Shown one piece after another: positions 62,872 to 64,000 of a stretch of DNA of 64,000 nt; within the stretch, counting starts at the first letter, position 1; the number at the start of each line of letters is the position of its first letter. Under the pieces are notes generated by a model. That model made no database searches, was not told where the DNA came from, and saw nothing but the letters and a program-made list of their open reading frames with translations. The stretch is from contig NZ_FNJA01000003.1 in the NCBI RefSeq assembly GCF_900104385.1, positions 62,001 through 126,000 on the forward strand, in the 5' to 3' direction. This DNA comes from Rhodoferax sp. OV413. GTDB lineage: Bacteria > Pseudomonadota > Gammaproteobacteria > Burkholderiales > Burkholderiaceae_C. A program made the position numbers and the translations under genes.

Positions 62872-63167
62872 GCCGATACTCCGCCAGTGCACACATCCAT
62901 ACCCGCAGTAACAAAGGTCGAGCAGGCGCGGAAGCGCTCACCATTCGCCGCCTGGACCCAGCAGTCCTGGCAGGCGCCCATCATGCAGAAGCCGGCACGC
63001 GGCTCAAAGCTGAATTCGTTGCGGCGCAGCTGCCCGCAATGGGTCAGCACGGCGGTCAACACGGTATCGCCCTCCAGCGCGCTGGCGGCTTGTCCATCCA
63101 AGGTAAATGGCACGGCGGCGCGGTCAGACTCCGCGACGCGGTGCAACAGGGGTTGCCAGGTAACCAT
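62868..63167 (-). CDS. Small [2Fe-2S] subunit of the dehydrogenase (Fer2_4)
   Basis: 99 aa. Plant-type ferredoxin-like domain without a full electron-carrier length: VPFTLDGQAASALEGDTVLTAVL, then the Cys cluster FCMMGACQDCWVQ and FRACST. This is the gamma subunit found in OoxABC/HcnA/LhpF-type complexes. It overlaps the alpha subunit gene by 4 bp and follows the permease gene by 2 bp. Confidence 0.9.
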   Translation of the reverse strand: MVTWQPLLHRVAESDRAAVPFTLDGQAASALEGDTVLTAVLTHCGQLRRNEFSFEPRAGFCMMGACQDCWVQAANGERFRACSTFVTAGMDVCTGGVSA

Positions 63168-63169
63168 GT

Positions 63170-63961
63170 TCAGCGCCCCACCAACACACGGTCCAGGCCA
63201 TAGACCCGGTCCAATACGATCATGGCGCAGGCCGTCACGGCCACCATCAAGGCCGACACCGCCGCCATCAGCGGGTCGATCGACTCGGTGGCATACATGT
63301 ACATGCGCACAGGCAAGGTCACCGTGCTCGGCGAGGTCACGAAGATCGACATGGTGACTTCGTCAAAGCTGTTGATGAAGGCCAGCAGCCAGCCACCGGT
63401 CACGCCGGGCAAAATCATCGGCAAGGTGATGCGTCCAAACACCTGGGCCTGGCTCGCGCCCAGCGACAACGCGGCCTGCTCGGCGCTGCGGTCAAAGCCC
63501 ACCAGCGCCGCCACCACCAGGCGCAAGGTATAGGGCGTGACGATCAGCGCATGGGCGAACACCAGCCAGCCAAAGCTGCCGCCCCCGCCCACCAAGGCAA
63601 ACAGGCGCAGCAGGGCCACGCCCAGCACCAGGTGCGGAATGATCAAGGGCGACAGGAACAGGCCGTTCAAAAAGCCGCGCCCCGGGAAGTTGTAGCGGGT
63701 GATCGCCATGCCCGCAGGCACGGCCAGCAGCGTGGCCAGCGTCGCCGATGCCAGGGCCAGCCACAGGCTGTTCCAGAACGACTGCATGAAGTCGGGGTGG
63801 GCAAACACCGCGCGGAACCAGCGCAGCGAGAACTCGGTGGTCGGCAGGCTGAGCGTGTTCTCGGGCGTGAACGCCACCACGCAGACCACCAGCAGAGGCG
63901 CGAGCATGAAAAGGATGACCAGGGCGTTGAACGCCAGGGCGAGAGGGCCGTTTTTACGCAT
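63170..63961 (-). CDS. ABC transporter permease (PotC-like)
   Basis: 263 aa with six helices: ALAFNALVILFMLAPLLVV at the start, then the classic PotC loop AALSLGASQAQVFGRITLPMILPG. It works with the binding protein at 59270. It begins 5 bp after the preceding permease stop. Confidence 0.93.
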   Translation of the reverse strand: MRKNGPLALAFNALVILFMLAPLLVVCVVAFTPENTLSLPTTEFSLRWFRAVFAHPDFMQSFWNSLWLALASATLATLLAVPAGMAITRYNFPGRGFLNGLFLSPLIIPHLVLGVALLRLFALVGGGGSFGWLVFAHALIVTPYTLRLVVAALVGFDRSAEQAALSLGASQAQVFGRITLPMILPGVTGGWLLAFINSFDEVTMSIFVTSPSTVTLPVRMYMYATESIDPLMAAVSALMVAVTACAMIVLDRVYGLDRVLVGR

Positions 63962-63966
63962 GCTGC

Positions 63967-64000
63967 TTACCCCAGTGACTTTTTATAGCGGCCTTCGACC
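63967..64000 (-). CDS. C-terminal end of a probable PotB-like permease (window edge)
   Basis: Only the last ten codons (VEGRYKKSLG then TAA) are inside the window. The call rests on spacing: it ends 5 bp before a PotC-like permease, where PotB-like genes normally sit. Confidence 0.4.
   Translation of the reverse strand, partial: VEGRYKKSLG

Noticed and set aside
1-64000. CRISPR arrays, prophage, insertion sequences, integrons
   Set aside because: No spaced direct repeats, transposase, integrase or phage structural gene was seen on either strand.

Overview
The window looks like a chromosomal segment of a betaproteobacterium of the order Burkholderiales, most likely family Comamonadaceae (Rhodoferax/Polaromonas/Variovorax-like). 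This rests on GC-rich coding sequence, the gene order rpsB-tsf-pyrH-frr-uppS-cdsA-dxr-rseP, a PhaR-type polyhydroxyalkanoate regulator, a SenA-type protein, and a dispersed palindromic repeat of about 65 bp (about eleven copies here) of a kind I associate with this family. No rRNA, CRISPR array, prophage or insertion sequence was seen.

Layout. 1-7309 (minus strand) is a housekeeping run from ribosomal protein S2 through EF-Ts, UMP kinase, ribosome recycling factor, undecaprenyl-PP synthase, CdsA and DXP reductoisomerase to a RseP protease cut by the left edge. 7506-11741 (plus) holds an amidase, a D-amino-acid-dehydrogenase-like flavoprotein and the NAD(P)HX repair enzyme Nnr. 11738-20727 (minus) holds an SDR, RNase R, RimO, PhaR, tRNA-Val, RelA and a hydrolase, interrupted by two tandem plus-strand tRNA-Leu(CAG) genes each with its own terminator. 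20906-23564 has a YbdK-type carboxylate-amine ligase and a SenA/EgtB-like protein with an altered metal motif. 23781-27528 is a TRAP transporter. 27880-32709 is an organosulfur-type operon: TauD-like dioxygenase, ABC transporter and DszC/SfnB-like monooxygenase. 32716-35853 is dxs-ispA-xseB. 36072-41907 has a Rieske oxygenase, an EamA exporter, a sulfurtransferase and a DUF1800/DUF1501 pair.

41933-49318 is the most interesting system: a five-gene peptide ABC importer (dppBCDF-A order, every junction overlapping), a LuxR 'solo' and a proline iminopeptidase. The LuxR protein has Met and Trp at the positions of TraR W57 and Y61, the signature of the plant-signal-responsive OryR/XccR/PsoR/PipR group. 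Two similar 16-bp lux-box-like palindromes lie upstream of the peptidase and of the importer, at nearly the same distance from a possible -10 element. This suggests one regulator switching on peptide uptake and cleavage together.

49337-64000 is catabolic and accessory: a GNAT protein, a YedZ-like membrane protein divergent from a TetR regulator, a GMC oxidoreductase, a VOC protein, a LysR regulator divergent from an ALDH7 / FAD oxidase / ThDP-enzyme operon, then a minus-strand operon coupling a PotABCD-type importer to a three-part FAD/iron-sulfur amino-acid dehydrogenase, cut by the right edge.

The repeat recurs throughout, both between genes and inside reading frames (dxr, the DadA-like gene, nnr, probably dxs and the sulfurtransferase gene), and often lies exactly at stop codons.
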